A stretch of DNA of 64,000 nt from Leptasterias polaris (taxonomy: Eukaryota > Echinodermata > Asteroidea > Forcipulatida > Asteriidae): assembly GCA_037783415.1 (NCBI GenBank), contig JAZGTN010000170.1, forward strand, positions 310,001 through 374,000, given 5' to 3'. This document shows, piece by piece, positions 28,101 to 37,600 of this stretch. The number at the start of each line of letters is the position of its first letter. The stretch's first letter is position 1. Position numbers and translations under genes: made by a program. The notes beneath the pieces were generated by a model. That model was given only the letters and a program-made list of their open reading frames with translations. It was not told the origin of the DNA and did not search any database.

Positions 28101-31100
28101 AATATCAGGGGTGAACATCTCCCGCCACAGGCACATAATATAAATCCGGAGGTCGCTGGTTCAAGTAACTCTCAAGAATTGTTTTCTTTGTTCAACCTCA
28201 AATTAATAATAAAATTAATAGCATGTTCGAGTCTTCCAGAGAAATCCTTTCGTCTGAAGTGGTGTCGGAGTCGAGAAAATGGTGTCCCACGAATCACCAT
28301 TGGTTATTTTGATTGCAACAATAGAAAAAAGCATGAGTATATAATGGCACAAGCCACCACCACCTTGGTAATGTTCCTTGTACATAATAACAGTAAGGAA
28401 TGCAACTATTAGTTGTAAAAAAAGGAACCAGACTACTTTTCCTTTCAGCCTAGGTTTGGTTGTGTTGGTTTGAATGGAATAAATTCAAGATGGCCGCGCC
28501 GTGATAAATGTATATTGCAGCCTCGCTACCATGGGCAGTGCACCGTGTTGATACCTCTCGTCACTAATGAGCGAGCAAGGCATGCTGAGAAAAAATGGCG
28601 CCGCGAGATCGATCACCCCTGGGAGCGACGCTGGGTATATTGTAAATAAGAGGATGACAGCAGTTGTTCATTTCTACAGTGCTGTCAATGATAACAATTG
28701 ATTCGTGGACATCGTTTAAAAGTTACATGTTTTTTTCTTTCTTTTGCATCGACAGGTGTCGACGTTTCTGCTGAGTGTCGGCTTCTCCTTGGCCTTCGGA
28801 GGACTTTTCGTGAAGACGTTTCGTATCCACAGCATCTTCACAAAGGCTGTAACTCGACTCAAGAAAGTGGTTGGTATTAATTTTGTCAGTGACGTGTGGC
28901 GTCTCGTGGCCGAGCGTTCAAGCGCACTGGACTCAAGCTCTGGTGTTTCGGATCAGCAGAGTGTGGGTTCGAGTCCAGATCTTGACACACGTGTCCTTGA
29001 GCAAGACCCCTTTATTGACTCGTCCTTTGGATGGGATGTACAGCCGTTAGAGCCCGTGTGTTGTGTAAATACGGTGAATGGACTAAAACACCTTGCAAAC
29101 CAATCTAAGGTGCTACCGGTTCATAATGAGTCTTCTAGTTCAAAAACCTGTCTTCAATAATAAATTTGTAAAATATTTTGAACATTGAAGAGGATGTTAA
29201 GAATCTGCTCTTGAACTCTTTAAGCTGTCACAGGTCCAACTTCCGGATGTGAACTTTGACCACAAGGGTTGGCGAAGCGGGCGAGAACCTATTCCCCCCC
29301 CCCCAAATGTAATAAAAAATATTATGATAAAAAGGGAAAATAAATATTATCAAAAATAATTTCTTCGATTGTACTAAAACCCACACAGGAGCTTCCGGAC
29401 AGTCGTCTCATCACGTGGGCATGCATACCCGTGATTGTAGACATCTTGATCATCACGTTGCACATCACATTGGATCAGAACGTCGTGAAACAAGACGAAG
29501 GAAAGGCACAGGTAAATTTCCTGTGGGTTTTGGGGGGTTTGGGTCTACACAGGACTACAACCGAAATTAAGAACAATGTGTTTACATGCTGACAATTGTC
29601 ATAGTTTTTCACTATTTTTGTTGTCTTCACAAACGGATTAAGCTCCAATTTTCACGGGTTTGGTATTTCATGTTAAAGGTTTATCATACAGAACATAAAA
29701 ACTGTCTGCGACTATTTTCTGTCAACTCTACCACTCTTGTACTACACTTTTAATGCAAAAAACGGTTTTGGAGAAACACGTCTGCTTTTAACTTTAAAGT
29801 ACTCTGGCAATGCTCAAGCTTAATCTGAATTACTTCAGTTATAAAAAATACCAATTGTAATTAAACCATGCAAGGGACTCTCAAAAGTGACTAGGGCTGT
29901 GACTCGGATGGCATGAAGATACCTGTGTAGAAAAGATGTGGAAGGAATGTGTTAATTTAGTTGTAGGAAAACCTTAACTTAGGGAATAAACCACGTGGAA
30001 TCAGGCATAGGGACTGGATATCCATGCGCAAGGCTGTGGTCTGAGTTGGATATTCAAACCGGGCCCCGGGGTCGACACGAGAGAAAAGCAGGGCAAGCTG
30101 GTCAGAAACAGCGGACTTTTCAACAACAAATCCCCCAAAAAGTCTCAACAAATCCAAAGACTCAAACAAATATTTTAGTCACAGAAAGTTCTTGTTAAAT
30201 TCAAATGAAACGACAATATAATCAAGCTATAAAAAACAACGCAAAACTACTCATTCCTCATAATTATATGATTTGTACATTCAGCAAGATTCAACGCAGC
30301 CCGACAGAGAGATATCGTTAGTTCCTGTACGTCAGTACTGCTCGTCTGGTAACCAGATCTACTTCGTAGCAGCATTGTACGTTTCCAAAGGCGTACTTTT
30401 GGTGTTTGGACTCTTCTTGGCGTGGGAGACCAGACGAATCACTGTCTCTGAATTAAACGACAGTGAGTCAACATTTTGCATATTTGTTATTGTTTTTTAA
30501 AAAGAGTGCAGATTTTTTTTCTTTTCTTAAGAATGCATAAAATAATTGTGGAAATTAATGAATCGGATAACCCATTTAAAGAGTACAAGGACAGTCACCC
30601 TTTTTATCAGTATGTTTTTTTTTCTTCTTACAGGTAAATATCTTGCAATGTCTGTTTACACCGTTGCACTGACTGTGGCCATTACTCTACCCACTCTATT
30701 ATCCGGAAAATATGACGTTGACTTTGATTACGTCGTTCTCAGCGTCGCCGTCATCTTTGCCAATACGACTGTTTTGTGTTTGGTGTTTTTACCCAAAGTA
30801 AGTTAAACAACATCTCTATATTGCCACTCTTGGCTTCGAAAATCGTATAGTTAATTAGTACAATTCGCGAACGAGGTTTGTGACTGCATCATGAAAGATC
30901 TGGTCGTTACAGTTTGGTTAAGGAGAGGGGAAAAAAAAAAAATAAAAAAAGAAAAAAATAAAAAAATAAAAAAAAAAAAGAAGAAGAAGAAGAAGAAGAA
31001 GAAGTAGTCCCCCCCCATTAAAAATTACCATCCACCTCAACCCCCCCCCCCCATAATAATAAAATACCGCTCACGGTATTATCTTGACGCTTTGATACCA

Positions 31101-32186
31101 CGATCGTCTGCCGCTCAACCAGAGCATAATTGGAGTGCCAATTTGAAGTGAACATTTTTTTTGGTCAGTTTCCTTATCTTAATTGTTTGCATTTCTCATG
31201 TAAAACGATTTATTTATGTGTGTGTAGGCCCTATCCATTTTGTAAATGTGTTTCTATGTATTATCATGTGTATTTATTTTAGAATGTAAGTTGTTATTGT
31301 CATGGTTATCGTTGTTACTATTATTAATCACGTTGGTACTTGAAGGCACACTTGTTTTCACCAGTCACCTCGATATAACCTAAATCGACACTGGACGAAT
31401 TAGTCTCCCCTGGTTCTTTTTATTTTAGTGGTTATCATGGGCTGAGAGTCGTGTGCAGCGCGTACACGCATGCAATGGGGCTAAACTGTAGATAAATAGT
31501 CTATAATAATACCATTGATCTCTATTATATACTAGAGATCAATGGTTTAAACTGACTTGGGTCGTGTGACAAGCGGCTGCTGCGGCTGCGGCTGCGGCTG
31601 ACGCTAGTGGTATTACTAATGGCAGTCTATGCTTCAAAGCATGTTGTCATGGCGATCAAGCCACAGCCATTGCCATAGCCGCTTAATTTGAAACAGTCTC
31701 ACAGAATCCTTTCTGAATCGTGTCTTTTTGAAGATGATTCTGTTTTGGAGGACGGATGACAAGAATCTGTCAATCACTATGATGAAAGAAGATGGCTTCG
31801 CTAGCAGTACTGTCGGATCATTCGGAATGATTGCCGATTCGCGAATGGACAGGCTGACTGTAAAATATAAAAAGGTAGGCCTATATTTGATTCGTGGAAA
31901 TACTACATTGAAAATAGCATATCCTCTAAGTTTAAAAGACACAATTATTTTGGCTATATCATCCACTAAAGTTTCCTGTGCGCATGCTCAGAACCTTGTG
32001 AGCAATGGACAATACCTCGAATGTCTGCCGCTTTCGGGCGTGCACAGAAATAAAACATTGTGTTTTTCATTCAAAACAATTATCTAAACCCTTTTTTTCC
32101 TAACATTGCAGAAGAAAGTCCAGCTGGAGACGCTAAAACAAGAATACCGATCGTTGGAGCCAGGGGAAGCTTTGCTAAACACATAA
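4177..32186 (+). CDS. GABA-B-like class C G-protein-coupled receptor, 17 coding exons, ~827 aa
   Basis: Coding exons: 4177-4485, 9196-9333, 10013-10180, 12123-12230, 13809-13874, 19517-19714, 20390-20635, 21675-21756, 25025-25114, 27168-27318, 27692-27824, 28756-28869, 29389-29511, 30285-30462, 30634-30797, 31734-31874, 32112-32186 (stop TAA). All have AG/GT borders and phases join without a break. The start ATG at 4177 opens a signal peptide (MRPAVILAICPYLVLALRSS). Residues about 45-445 form the Venus-flytrap ligand domain (NARIIF-like DARIIFAHFYE at 244-254, GWINDGWW at 280). TM helices lie near 491-513, 528-547, 561-583, 608-626, 667-688, 704-724 and 734-754. C562 and C661 fit the conserved extracellular disulfide. 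ISSPQINNLTAVGG, LFLAWETRR and NDSKYLAMSVY are GABA-B hallmarks and resemble subunit 2. The tail is only about 70 residues and lacks the long coiled coil. The exon 12 donor is ambiguous (28866 or 28869, both in phase). Expected role: plasma-membrane receptor signalling through Gi/o. The ligand is unknown (see findings). Confidence 0.93.
4750..5569 (-). mobile_element. Possible LINE 3' fragment with (AAATG)n tail
   Basis: On the minus strand, 5569-5198 encodes an open stretch ending in RFPVHFDNLPSHVRHQLLTS, loosely like the W-x-LP segment near the C-terminus of LINE ORF2. It is followed by non-coding sequence and a (CATTT)n run at 4757-4797, which would be the 3' microsatellite tail of a minus-oriented copy. 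The resemblance is weak. It lies in intron 1 of the receptor. Confidence 0.35.
5749..5830. repeat. ~45-bp direct duplication
   Basis: The phrase GTGTCAAATGACATTTCGAC with its CCATCC lead-in occurs twice, about 47 bases apart (5761 and 5802), with only small changes. It is intronic and non-coding. Confidence 0.75.
6002..6025. repeat. (TG)n microsatellite
   Basis: A pure TG dinucleotide run of 12 units lies in intron 1 of the receptor. Confidence 0.9.
6405..6500 (+). mobile_element. tRNA-derived SINE fragment
   Basis: The stretch has the Pol III box-B-like GGTTCGAATCC (GTGGGTTCGAATCCC) preceded by TGGTCGAGTAATCAGAGTG and followed by TGACACTCGTGTC. This is the same order as in the fuller SINE copies at 12278 and 28892. 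Only the head is present. Confidence 0.6.
7110..7290 (-). repeat. Dispersed repeat family G, copy 1
   Basis: In reverse complement this aligns with 42405-42720 and 53298-53565: GTGGTGTTTTCATCGAGAA, then AGTGAGGTGACAGC, then ATCTCTGGCCGC. The reverse frame gives VFSSRKSNPSKFSEVTAG, close to the frame of the 42 kb copy. The origin of the family is unknown. Confidence 0.65.
9576..9595. repeat. Poly-G tract
   Basis: An uninterrupted run of about 19 G lies in receptor intron 2. Similar G or C runs of 12 to 25 bases recur near 1436, 16423, 22681, 23650, 25688, 27577, 31041, 34306, 39739, 47873, 48265, 57368 and 61259. Confidence 0.9.
10250..10410 (+). repeat. Dispersed repeat family F, copy 1
   Basis: It contains GAGGTCCACGTAATA, then CACTACGTGGACTTAAACAC, then GAAGAATAGGATTTTCCTTA and GAATGCCCACAGAGTGACTG. 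The same order is found at 41255-41425 and, in diverged form, at 18930-19200. GTGGAC and GTCCAC pairs make it partly self-complementary, as in a MITE. Confidence 0.7.
10411..10700 (+). mobile_element. tRNA-derived SINE
   Basis: CAAGCTCTGGTGTTTCTGAT, then GAGTTCGAGTCCCGGTCGTG, then TTAAGCAAGTAACG and GGAAGGGGTTGGTCCCGGTG follow in the same order as the SINE at 12278-12752. The GTTCGAGTCC segment fits the Pol III B box. The copy is inserted directly behind a family F repeat, in receptor intron 3. Confidence 0.7.
10826..11045 (+). repeat. MITE-like repeat family D, copy 1
   Basis: The ends are inverted copies: CCAATTTCATAGAACTGCTT at the left and AGCAGCTCTGTGAAATTAGG at the right. Relatives lie at 20160-20345, 35190-35290 (partial) and 57545-57712. 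No coding capacity is seen. Confidence 0.7.
11440..12067. repeat. Tandem and segmental duplications upstream of receptor exon 4
   Basis: A unit of about 65 bases (GGAAATATTTCTCTGGAGGA ... AATCAGTGAGCTTTCAGAG) repeats at about 11567, 11632, 11696 and 11757, with a decayed copy near 11955. A flanking block of about 140 bases (TGGTTCACTCCCTTGTGTAC...) recurs about 375 bases downstream, at 11818. The last fragment, ending in GTGAACTTTCAG at 12067, lies 55 bases before exon 4. Confidence 0.85.
12278..12752 (+). mobile_element. tRNA-derived SINE, near full length
   Basis: The head holds a Pol III A-box-like GTCGTGGACGAGCGCATTAG and a B-box-like GGTTCGAGTCTC. The body contains TCCTTAAGCAAGATACG and AAGGGGTTCGCCCCGGTGTG. 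The tail TAAAGCGCTATATAAGAATC is the kind of 3' end SINEs share with partner LINEs; the same tail closes the window near 63962-63979. It lies in receptor intron 4. Confidence 0.8.
12895..13375 (+). repeat. Dispersed repeat family A, copy 1 (MITE-like)
   Basis: It aligns over about 400 bases with 24300-24695: GGTAATGACTCTGAGAATTA, ACTTCGAAGTACT, GAATCTGAGAA, AATATCTCAAAAACGC and GAAATTTGCACAGGTTAG. There is no open reading frame of note. It is probably a non-autonomous DNA element. Confidence 0.75.
14030..14500 (+). mobile_element. LINE 3' fragment (ORF2 C-terminus)
   Basis: Read from about 14075, the frame runs through RIISTWNQLPLATRSDTSFL and then SFKTSVLEFYDSKF. This W-N-x-LP ... SFK pattern is typical of the last ~60 residues of CR1/jockey-like ORF2 proteins. 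It is followed by AT-rich sequence and an A-rich end near 14480. Upstream RT domains are absent. It lies in receptor intron 5. Confidence 0.65.
15170..15482. repeat. Degenerate ~55-bp tandem repeat
   Basis: The phrase CACAAGTTATAGTTTGCATT followed by ATCGTTTNNNCTAACTATC recurs about six times with heavy decay (15180, 15225, 15256, 15330, 15379, 15440). It is intronic. Confidence 0.65.
15490..18920. other. Intronic stretch without a recognised gene
   Basis: This is part of the long fifth intron of the receptor. It is AT-rich with A runs, a poly-C at 16423-16434 and a tRNA-SINE-like piece on the minus strand near 17455-17480 (GGATTCGAACCGTGTCC). The reading frames are short, repetitive and lack family resemblance. 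Confidence 0.6.
18930..19200 (+). repeat. Dispersed repeat family F, copy 2
   Basis: ACTGTGTGGACTTACACACG, GCAGTCACTCTGTGGACATT and AAAGGAAGCCCACAGAGTGG are diverged and partly inverted versions of the family F phrases at 10250 and 41255. The two halves are arranged as an imperfect hairpin. Confidence 0.6.
19730..20030 (+). repeat. Dispersed repeat family C, copy 2
   Basis: It starts about 15 bases after the donor of receptor exon 6. It shares CCCGAGTTTTTGCCAACCAA, GTGTTGAATATGTTGG, AATTGAAAGTTTGCAGA and CATTCAGCCGCCCATGTCAA with the copy at 40640-41030. Reading through the exon 6 donor gives an open frame into this repeat (stop near 19910), which has no known meaning. Confidence 0.75.
20160..20345 (+). 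repeat. MITE-like repeat family D, copy 2
   Basis: GAACTACTTAAGCAGC at the left and TAAAGCAGCTCTATGAGATT at the right are imperfect inverted ends. The centre holds GCAGGATACCAGTCACGGAT and TGGCTGGTAACCTTATTC, also present at 57545-57712. It sits just before receptor exon 7. Confidence 0.75.
20740..21035 (+). repeat. Dispersed repeat family B, copy 1
   Basis: GAGAGCTGTTGATATTATAA, CACCCTTTGAAGTAAT, TGTATCTGAGAAAAGGCTTC and TTCTTGCAACTTCGATG are shared, in order, with 51770-52085 and 59580-59790, and in reverse complement with 54955-55265. It is non-coding. Confidence 0.8.
21345..21494. mobile_element. MITE-like hairpin with 15-bp terminal inverted repeats
   Basis: AAAGCAGGCTTGTGG at 21345-21359 is the exact reverse complement of 21480-21494. 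The inside is also largely self-complementary. Immediately to the left, a 25-base sequence (TTTTCATGTATTTTAAAATA...) occurs twice in tandem, at 21295-21344. Confidence 0.75.
21860..24299. other. Intronic stretch without a recognised gene
   Basis: This is intron 8 of the receptor. It holds poly-G tracts at 22681 and near 23645 and AT-rich sequence. No exon with family resemblance or paired splice sites in usable phase was seen. Confidence 0.55.
24300..24695 (+). repeat. Dispersed repeat family A, copy 2 (MITE-like)
   Basis: This is the partner of 12895-13375, sharing ATTAATGGCAATAAAAAC, CACTTCGAAGT, TTTTTATTCCCC and ATCTCAAAAACGCGACCACC. The ends GTTAAAGGAAAGGT and ACTTTGCCTTTAAC are roughly inverted, which fits a MITE. 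Confidence 0.75.
25786..25977. mobile_element. MITE-like hairpin with GCCCGGTT...AACCGGGC ends
   Basis: The left end AAGCCCGGTTTATACTTC and the right end GAAGTATGAACCGGGCTTTA are inverted copies with one or two changes. Inside, GCGAATGCGAATGC pairs with GCATTCGCATTCGC. The whole 192 bases can fold on itself. Confidence 0.8.
27960..28205 (+). mobile_element. tRNA-headed SINE (second type), interrupted
   Basis: AGCTAAGTTGGTAGAGCACC fits a tRNA D-arm/A box and GCTGGTTCAAGTAACTC a B box, followed by GTTTTCTTTGTTCAACCTCA as at 39925-40250. About 100 extra bases separate the two boxes, so this copy is interrupted. It lies in receptor intron 11. Confidence 0.6.
28892..29115 (+). mobile_element. tRNA-derived SINE next to receptor exon 12
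   Basis: GTGGCGTCTCGTGGCCGAGC carries a good A box and GTGGGTTCGAGTCCAGATC a B box. GTGTCCTTGAGCAAGACCCC and CCTTTGGATGGGATGTACAG continue the SINE body. It starts about 25 bases after the exon 12 donor and contains no in-frame stop relative to that exon until 29158. Confidence 0.8.
30920..31010. repeat. A-rich and (AAG)n low-complexity tract
   Basis: Long A runs pass into a (GAA)n run ending in GAAGTAGTCC, then a short C run. It is in receptor intron 15. Confidence 0.85.
31572..31682. repeat. Hairpin repeat related to 40399-40537
   Basis: GCGGCTGCGGCTGCGGCTG at the left faces CCACAGCCATTGCCATAGCC at the right. The centre (GGTATTACTAATGG, CTATGCTTCAAAGCATG) resembles the centre of the hairpin at 40.4 kb. 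It is non-coding and lies in receptor intron 15. Confidence 0.6.
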
Positions 32187-32382
32187 GAAACAATGGGCTG
32201 AGTAATTTAAAACAAGTATTAGGTCATTTTCTCTCTTGAAAAGCTATGAGGGCACCCTTTATGACGAAAGCTGCAGTCAGTCTACTTCTATAACACGTGT
32301 AAGCATGTAGACGTTTTCTGCTTATGGAGCGCCTCTTAGCAGAGCTTACCGTTTGACCAAAGCCACCTGACGTCATCACCAC

Positions 32383-32388
32383 AATAAA
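32383..32388 (+). terminator. Candidate polyadenylation signal of the GABA-B-like receptor
   Basis: AATAAA lies 197 bases after the stop codon. No cleavage evidence is available, and other AT-rich hexamers follow. Confidence 0.4.
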
Positions 32389-33187
32389 CTTTGGTTGCGC
32401 CATTTTGGGAGCCAGTTTGCCAATGTGTGAAGTGTGTAGTGGTTGATGTGCAAGAGCTTTCACAACTTCGCCCTCTTTTTTTACATACAATTTTGACCCC
32501 CAAAATGGCAGACCAAGGTAAAACAGTGACGTCAGTGCAAGAGGTCAAAAGTCAAACCAAGAGGCGTGCTTACTTGACAGTGAATCGTGTTGAAGCGGGG
32601 AGTCACGAAACGATGCAAATCCACTGCAGAGAAGTACAATGCAAACTCCTTGGTCGTTTATGAAACATGCTTTTGCACATATTTATTAATTCTGTCTGCT
32701 ATTTTTTAGCACACAAATTTACTTCACTTTAAAGTGGATTTGTGGAGACCGAAGCAGTCGTCGATGGTCGGCTGGTATCGGAGACTATAATGTTAATCGA
32801 AGGGTGTTTTAGTGGCACTTTGTTGTATTTATTTCATGTAACTAAAAAAAAATATTTGTGTTGTAAATTATTCATACTGGAGTTTCGTTGATCATGCTCA
32901 TATTTTGGTACATAGACATCTACCACTTGTTTTAAATGATTAAATAAGGCTTGTTTATAGCAAATTAATTCACTAATATCTTTTTGGATACATTCGGTTA
33001 TTGGTCTGAAGATATGCTGTGTTGTGAAAAAGTAAACTCAGAAAAGTCTGACACCTTTTTTTTCATACGGAGTGTTTTTCCTTCTTCTAATACACATTTT
33101 ACCATTGAGATCAAGAATGTTTGAAAGCATGGCTTTCCTTTAAAAATATTTGCCTAAAATGCTATATGTTTTTGAAATGGGTAAAAC

Positions 33188-33365
33188 AATAGACCTTATG
33201 CATTGACGTCATCCAGCCGCCATCTTAGAGGTAAACTGATGATGAAACAATGGAAAACGCACAGATCTGTACGCGCGGCGCACAAAACTGGCCAATGAAC
33301 AATGTCCTTTTGACCTCTAGGTGAGGGCGCCCTACTCAATTTACGTCATATGCATAAGGTCTATT
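33188..33365. mobile_element. MITE-like element, AATAGACCTTATGCAT ends
   Basis: The left end AATAGACCTTATGCAT matches the complement of the right end ATGCATAAGGTCTATT exactly. GACGTCATCC and TTTACGTCAT continue the pairing. The inside resembles 63200-63340 (CCGCCATCTT, ACAATGGAAAA). It lies between the convergent receptor and SDR genes. Confidence 0.75.
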
Positions 33366-33617
33366 AATTTTGATCTCGCGAGACCAAAGCTCTAGGTCTG
33401 AAAACGGTGAAAACATAATGGAGTTTCTTTTCACTATTTTCTTGTCACTCCGACAAGCTTCAACTTTATACAGGCCAAGTTTGTTATTCTATGTGTGTGA
33501 TACCCGCCTTTTACACTCATTACCAATGTTGCCATGTGTTGTAAACACGCAGTATTCCTGTACCCACCACACTCCGAAATGCTCCATAAACCAAACAGTG
33601 TTATGCCCTAACTAATG

Positions 33618-33686
33618 TTGAGAGAGGTTTGTGGTAACACCATGTTACACCATGTTACATGGTGTTACCGCAAACCTCTCTCAGTT
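33618..33686. repeat. Compact hairpin
   Basis: TGAGAGAGGTTTGTGGTAAC pairs with GTTACCGCAAACCTCTCTCA (one T/C change) around a short centre containing a duplicated CATGTTACAC. On RNA level it would be a hairpin with a stem of about 30 base pairs. Confidence 0.8.
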
Positions 33687-34540
33687 ATACTGCCACCATG
33701 CAAAGCTTCAAATCCTACTAACTAACGTTGTTAACAAAATAAACTGATTTATGAAGCAAAATTCTTGTTTTAAAACCGACTTTTCTGTCCTAGACCGTGT
33801 CCGAAATGATGGCTAAGGCCGGAAAGCCAAAAAGTCCTACTATTATTCGTCAACGTTGTCATTCCTATCCAACAGCCGTATGTGCGGCCCTTAGATGTAG
33901 CTCGAGATAAATGAAGCCCCGATCTAAATGTAGCCCAAAAACTTTTACCTTAGGGTAGCCCGACCTAAATGTAGCCCCAAACTTGTACCTTGATGTAGGC
34001 CACTGAAAGAAAGTTGATACATACTACTGAAATCACCATACTCTAATCATTCAATTATGGTTTTCATTATTCTTAAATAATTACCTGTTCGTTAATGACA
34101 AGTCTTAAGAGAAAAATGAATAATTATTACTCACTGACACTTAGCCCATCCACAATTCAAAGGGGTTCCCGGCACAATTCCCTACAGTATTTATAAGGTT
34201 TTGAATAAAACACGCACTACTTTAAGTTGCATGAGTTTCATGAGTTTCATAGGTGAATAAACTCCCGCAACCACATTAAAGGAGCACTCTGTATAACCTA
34301 GTTTCGGGGGGGGGGGGGGGGGGTCCCAACATTAATCATCTGTGAAATTATGGTTATATCATTATTGCTTCATGACAACGATTTACGAACTAATTAGTCT
34401 TCAAGTATTTTCCTTTAAAAGAATGGTTAGGTGAGGTTTACATTTCAATAATTTTAGGGTGAAAATGGTAGGAATCGAATGATTTCCTTTTGCCATATTT
34501 AAAATCCTAGACCTCTCACTCACTCGTACTGTTTGTATAC

Positions 34541-34546
34541 TTTAAT
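34541..34546 (-). terminator. Candidate polyadenylation signal of the SDR gene
   Basis: TTTAAT on the plus strand reads ATTAAA on the gene strand, about 120 bases after the stop. It is a common variant signal, but in AT-rich DNA it is weak evidence. Confidence 0.3.
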
Positions 34547-34664
34547 ATTGTCTTATGTGACCGTGTTTTCCAATAGGTATTAGATTGTGAAATTAGGTTT
34601 GTGAAGTCGGGTGGGGAAGTAAAAGAAAAAGGCAACATGCTTAACGTGCATGGACATCTCCTGG

Positions 34665-37600
34665 CTAGACCGAGCTCGATTTCTTTATCGCTTTAGCCAA
34701 TCCATCTTCATTATACATCTTCAAGACGAGCCTGTCGATGACACCGGGGAAGAAGTCCCGCATGCCCCGGAAGAGGTGAGCAGATAACGGGTAGAATACT
34801 TGTCGTTCCCGGTTGGATGTGCCCGTCACGATGCGGTACGCGGTATCTTCAGTGGATGTTAAATAGATTTTATCAACGTCCATGAGGTGGCTGGCAACTT
34901 TCTTCGCTGCTGTTGTATTAATTTGACCTAAAACACACGGACAAATTTGGTATATCGGAAAAAACCATTAGATGCTTAATTCACTCTGAAAGCTCATGTT
35001 ATTTTTTTCAGGAGTACGGACAAAGTCGAGAAATAGCTTAGTTAGAAGACCCCCAAACGCCATTTCACTTATTTTGATTGCCTCAATTTATATAAATAAT
35101 AAGGACGTAAATAAACGTGCACAAAAACCCTTACGAAACAACAAGTTTTCCTTAAGGAAAAAAAATAACAAAAAGTAGCTAACCACAACGTTTGCTTACC
35201 AGAATAAGGTCACCAGCCAAACTAGCATACCGCAATGTACAATCTGTGACTGTACAGTTTCCTGCTAATGTTTGCTTAGCGGTAACTTTTTACATATTTA
35301 CGGCAATATTTTGGTTAGTATTTGCAATACATCAGTACGCACAAATTTGCGTAAACAAATCACTATTTAGCCCGTGTCATGAATATTTACGTAACGTAAA
35401 TATGGGCGTTTAAAGTCACGATTTGTGTCCCAAGTCGCAAATATTTACGTCAATATTCACGCCAATAAATTATTTGCGATTAAATAAATATTTTTGCGAT
35501 ATTGGCGTAAATATGTGCCATGTCCATTTAAAGTCACCGTAAGGAGGGGAATCAAACATGGAAAAATAACTACTCAAAATTCAGAATCTCTTACCAAGCA
35601 CGAATATACTGATGGAAACATTCAACTTTTGAAGCTCAAACTCCTGACGCAGCGAATCGAAAAAGCCATGGAGGGCAAACTTTGCGGCACAGTAGGTTCC
35701 AGAAAACGGCGTGGATATTTGTCCTGTGGAATAACCGTTGTACAACATTTCAAACAACGACTCAATAGAGTCGTCGATAGGCGTTATACTTCTCGTTATA
35801 CTCCTCAAACTTTTGTTGTTTTAATCAAATAGTGATGAAAGTAATTGCAACAATTTCTTTAAACAAACGGCAACTGGTATTAACTGGTATAAACTGGAAA
35901 ACAAATATTGGTCCATGACGTCACGAAACTATTTACCTAATACGGAAGAGATTACTGCGATGCTTCCGTGACTCTCTGCTAACATGGCGGTGGAGTACGT
36001 AGCCAGTCTGACGTACGAGTTGAAATTCACCTCAAATGACTGACAGAAACAAACCAAACCATAGTGCATCTGTCAGTAATGTGACTTTACAAAAGATAGG
36101 TAAGTTGGTTATTCTCGCCTAATTCAATACTACTACTACTACTTCGTAGCAATTAGGCTAATGTTCAGGTTGGGGTGCTTCAGCCAGGCGTCAGCCTCTT
36201 GCGTTACATGGTGAGACTCCTCTATCAAGCTGCATCCAAACTTCAGGGCAGTTGCCTCTAAACAAACCCTCTAAAAAGCTCCCGGGTCAGAATTAACGCG
36301 AATTCCATGCGGTAACTGGTCTAAAATTTAGGAATTTAACTCGGATTCTGTGAGTTATTTGACCCATCATTGCGGGCATAAACAAGTTATAGGGATGAAG
36401 ACAAAGGTGTCGATGATTTAATTCTTTAAATCCATTCCTTAGTTCACAAATTACACCACGTTTTCAATAGCACTGTGTTTCAAAATGGCCGCCTTTTGTG
36501 TGTCGACGACTTTATGGTATTGTGCACAAGCATAGGTCAGACTCTTTATCAAGTCAGGTAGTCGGATAGGAGCAGGAAGAGATGGTCGCAATAAAGTTAA
36601 TTTCAAAGGCTTGATTGATGAAACCATAATACCTTATCAAGGTTCTTTTCCATCTCAGGGACGTTCCATAGTTCCATCGGTGTATGCATGACGTGATTCA
36701 AAATGAGGTGATCTAACCCTCCCAGCCTCAACCTCGCTACCTCAATGAGTAACTTGGTGTGGTTAGGGTTCCCCATATCAAGAGGTAAATACGCGGCATC
36801 CTGAGCCCCAATTTGCTTGCATGTTGATACCACCTGCATCAAGCAAGGACTATAAAGGTTTACAGTTGCCGTGATTGTTTATGTCACCATGACGACTTAT
36901 TGAAATCGAGATAAGTTGACTTCATAATTCCAGTATGATTCAGCAAGTCAACTTATTAATTATATTGCTATCTGACAGCACTCGTGAAATCTCGTAAGTT
37001 CCCTTTATTTTTTACACATCAGCATGGTATTGGAGTCGTCAATAGACCGTGCAAGTCTCGCGCGTATTCGAAAAACATTCTTGAGACTACTTTGGTCCCA
37101 CGCACATTGCTTTAAAGGAAACAAACTCTCGCACTTTAACGGGTCCAAATGTTCGAATACATGCGAGACTCTGAATGTTTTTCGTGACGTAGCCTTGGCC
37201 GTCACTGTTTCGGGGCTTGATTTTTAATCCCTCCAGAGAGGTTATAACTCTTTTGCCTTCTTGTTTGTTGGGTGTGTTTCTTTCTCGGTTGGGGCTGTTT
37301 TGTATATCTATTTATATGAAACAAAAAAAATATCTGAGGAAGATGGAAGTTATAGCTAGCTATCACTGAAGTTTGTTGAAGGATTACCTCGGGTCAAGGA
37401 CTAATTAATGATTAAATTTTCCGGATGATGACGTTATCCGGTGTCAAATTACCTTAAATTAAATTAAGTTTTTTTTATTAAAAAAAGCTTGTTTCTTGAG
37501 AACACAGCTGTTGAATCGTTGTATCTTTTGTAAAAGCTTTACACGTAATGTACGTATTGTAACGTAGCAGTGGTGACCTGTCGAAACCAAATGTTCACTT

